Below are positions 61,299-64,000 of a stretch of 64,000 nucleotides of DNA, one piece after another (within the stretch, counting starts at the first letter, position 1; every line of letters starts with the position of its first letter). A model generated the notes under the pieces. The model searched no databases and was not told the DNA's origin. It worked only from the letters and a program-made list of their open reading frames with translations. This DNA is from Dama dama (lineage: Eukaryota; Chordata; Mammalia; Artiodactyla; Cervidae). Both the position numbers and the translations under genes were made by a program. The stretch covers positions 26,386,001 to 26,450,000 of the forward strand of contig NC_083697.1 of NCBI RefSeq assembly GCF_033118175.1. The letters run 5' to 3'.

Positions 61299-64000
61299 GT
61301 TTGTGTAATTTTTACATTATTTGTAACTAGCAGTTTTGAAACCAAATTATATAGGATAAGTATGTTACTCCTAGAGTTTCCTAAAGTTTAGAGTGCAAAT
61401 ATTTATGGACAGAGATCATTCCTAACCTTACTTTTTTCTTCACTCCTTAGCCTGGTGTGTTGACTGTGTTTTCATGAGCACCTCTCTTGAATTGGAGGGG
61501 ATGAGAACTGAGCGATGCTCACTAACACAGGGTTTGAAAGCTTCCTAAATGTGTGAAGAAATTTTTACAAAATCAGATTATATGACTTGATCACAATATT
61601 TAATAGCTCTATCTTGTATCATAATAATTCATCTTCTAAAGATACATAACTTATAGTTCAGGAGGAGTTTAAGTATTATAAGTGCATGGCTTATTTTATA
61701 TACTGTTACAACTTAAAAATAGAACCTTGGCAAGGGTGAGGGGACCTCAGAAATAAAGGAAGCAACTTCATGATTTTGAGATTAGGGGAAATGTCTCTTG
61801 TAACAACTCATGGTTTTAATGTAGTAACGTAAGAATGTATGTTTGGATTCATATGATTAAATAAATACTAGCTAATAGATATTAAAAGTTTGATGCTATT
61901 CTCTATCTACTGTAAATCTTTGAAAATAAATCAACAGTATTTAATCTTAAACCAAGTAACTTATAAACATTTTATTATACATCCCTGTCATGTCTACCTT
62001 CTAAAATCACAAACACAAGATTTTGGATGACTTTTTTTTTTTTTAATTATAAAAATAGTCATGTATTTAGAAATAAAATCTCAGAAGTATAAAAAAGATA
62101 CATAAAATGAAAAGTAATGTTCTCTTTCCCACCCCCACCCCCAGTATATTTCTGGTATCTTCTTCCCCAGATGTTTTTAGTTCTCGATTGGTAGCTTCTC
62201 TTCTGTAATCAATGTGCCTCATACCTCTGTTTCTTTTCTTTCAAGTTGCTGCTCTGAAAGATTAGAAATTTAACATACATTTCTCAATTTTGTTACCATA
62301 TTTCTTCTTCTGTTACTTAATAGCTCTAGGTGTTACACTTCAAACTATATTTATTGCTTCATTAATTTTGAACAGTAACTCATGGCTGCCCAGTGTAAAA
62401 CCGGGACATTGAGGTTTCTACCCTTCTTTCCTTCTCTGCCCCTTACCTCCCAGCTTCCCTCAGCTATACTATGAGTTCTGCAGTGTCAACATTTAAATGT
62501 GCAGGTTCTGTTCTTTCACCATAGCTGTTTATCATGGTTGTCTCTTAAATCTGATAGTTGAAAACTACTGAATGGCATTTACAGTATTACATGAGTATCG
62601 TTCACTTCGTTTATCGTGCTGTTTATTGAATGCCTGATTTTGGACGGTCTGTATTCTTAAGCCTGCTGCCTAGCTGTCATCATGGGGTTTCTTTTCATTG
62701 CCTTGCTGGGTTATTAGTCCTATTCTTTCTTAGATTCTTTCATATTCTCTTCTTTATTTTCATTTTTGGCTGGTGTACCTTTCCAAAAATTTTTATGGAA
62801 GATGCCTAGGAAATTGAGCTCATACATGTCAGAAATAATTTTTTTTTGTTGGTCAACTTATACTTAAATAATCTTAAAATATCTAATGCAGTAACCTTAA
62901 GTGGAAGTTACTGTATATGAGTTGAAATTTCTATCACAAAGGAGTAAGTGATTTTTTAGCAGTTTTAAACATTGTCATCTATACGTGGCATTTTTATTCA
63001 ATATGAAGAAGGGTTAAAACCATGTAAGGAAGGGTAACTATCTGGAAAATTTTTTTTTTAAAATCAGTAGTTTTCTGAAGATGTGTGCAATGTAGAAATG
63101 TATAGAGAAATTTTTTTATTATTTCTTATATATTTTAATTGTTACTTAGACATTTAAAAAATAAATCCCTGCTATTCATTTCTACTCCCTTAAGAAAAGC
63201 TGTTTTTTACATGGTCAGTACCTATTTTGTTCTGTTTTGAAAACAAAGACAATTTATAGACAGTACACTTTATCTCTTTTTTTTTTTATATTAATCTGGA
63301 CACATTTATGTTTTTGCAAGGAAGTTCTGGTGTTGTTTTATTTGTTAGGTAATAACGTCTTTGATCCTAATGAACATGTACAGACTTCAGTAGACTGTAA
63401 TATTCTGTTTTAATGTGTATAGGTTTTTAAACTTTGACTTGACTGAACTAAAAATGTCCTTGCATGAGACAGCACATTTCAATTAGAAGCTGGTTGCTAG
63501 CTATATTTGTCATTTTAACACTATTATTTAAATCTTCAAGTTTTGCCTCCTGAAATTGGAGTAGCCACTTTGAAAATCTAAAAAGAGTCTAAATAACATT
63601 TGAAAACAAATTCCTTATACTCTTTGATAGAAACTTGGGCACTTTGGCTCATTAACACGTGAAGAGCACCAAGACTGTTTAATGCCCTATAATTAGGTTC
63701 CAACCCCTAATGCTCCTAATGGTACCCTAATTTGTAAGAGTTAATAAGACTCCTTATGTAGGGCAGCTTAATTGTTACTAGATAATGCCTTGGCTGTTAG
63801 GGATAATAGTGCTTGGTTATGAAATAACCAAGTTCAGAGCTTTTTAAGAAGATTGAAATTGTAATCCTAGGGCATATGTCATTTCTTTGGTTAAAGCAAG
63901 CAGTTCCTATAATGTCAAGCTTCAGATACTCACCAAACAGATGTTTGAGCCTCTTCAGAACTGCCAACGATGCCCAAGGACCTTATGTCAGGTAAAGTAA

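Larger units (their letters stand above)
59535..64000 (+). other. PPA2: PPA2 intron 7 (partial)
   Basis: Contains one SINE and two MIRs. Nothing recognised in about 59.54-59.90, 60.5-61.14 and 61.3-64.0 kb. A TA/TG microsatellite lies near 60861-60900. No PPA2 exon 8 (expected to begin with Asp-Ile-Asp-Asp-like coding) was found. Confidence 0.85.

Noticed and set aside
63960..64000. Possible PPA2 exon 8 at the right edge because of a ggtaaag donor-like string
   Set aside because: The preceding codons do not match the expected continuation after SKFH, and no acceptor-bounded frame fits.

Overview
The window is nuclear DNA from a pecoran ruminant, most likely a bovid. The evidence is its interspersed repeats: several BovB LINE copies, about fifteen tRNA-Glu-derived Bov-tA/Bov-A SINEs, a dimeric Bov-A2 with a CAG tail, a CHR-type SINE and artiodactyl L1 3' ends, all on a background of old mammalian L2, MIR, L1M, MaLR, MER5, MER20 and Tigger copies. 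I see no prokaryotic feature, CRISPR array or intact viral gene.

The one gene I can support is the 5' two thirds of PPA2, the mitochondrial inorganic pyrophosphatase, on the + strand. Seven coding exons (16949-17123, 32595-32659, 36524-36568, 42006-42059, 43453-43572, 50981-51067, 59408-59534) join without frameshift or stop into 224 complete codons plus one base. They carry a mitochondrial presequence, the GDNDPID metal-binding signature and 11 of the 13 family I active-site residues. The remaining exons lie beyond the right edge. A CpG island (about 16.80-17.62 kb) covers the promoter, exon 1 and the start of intron 1.

Bases 1-16.7 kb are upstream intergenic DNA. They hold MaLR LTR fragments, an inverted duplication with a perfect nested hairpin (2.39-2.89 kb), a decayed BovB LINE interrupted by a SINE with target-site duplications, further BovB, L1 and L2 fragments, and long AT-rich stretches in which I recognise nothing. 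Introns 1-7 are mostly nested repeats. The most informative are an antisense L1 whose sequence runs into the acceptor region of PPA2 exon 3, an L1M split by a Tigger element and a SINE, a young-looking L1 with a 22-bp target-site duplication in intron 6, and a possible antisense retrocopy or terminal exon in intron 2.

No previously undescribed system is evident. The items most worth checking are the L1-exon 3 boundary, a second start codon in perfect Kozak context just after the presequence, the in-frame skippable exons 3-6, the intron 2 antisense candidate and the 2.4-2.9 kb inverted repeat. Repeat families were assigned by eye from memory of consensus sequences; boundaries without a stated target-site duplication are approximate to tens of bases.
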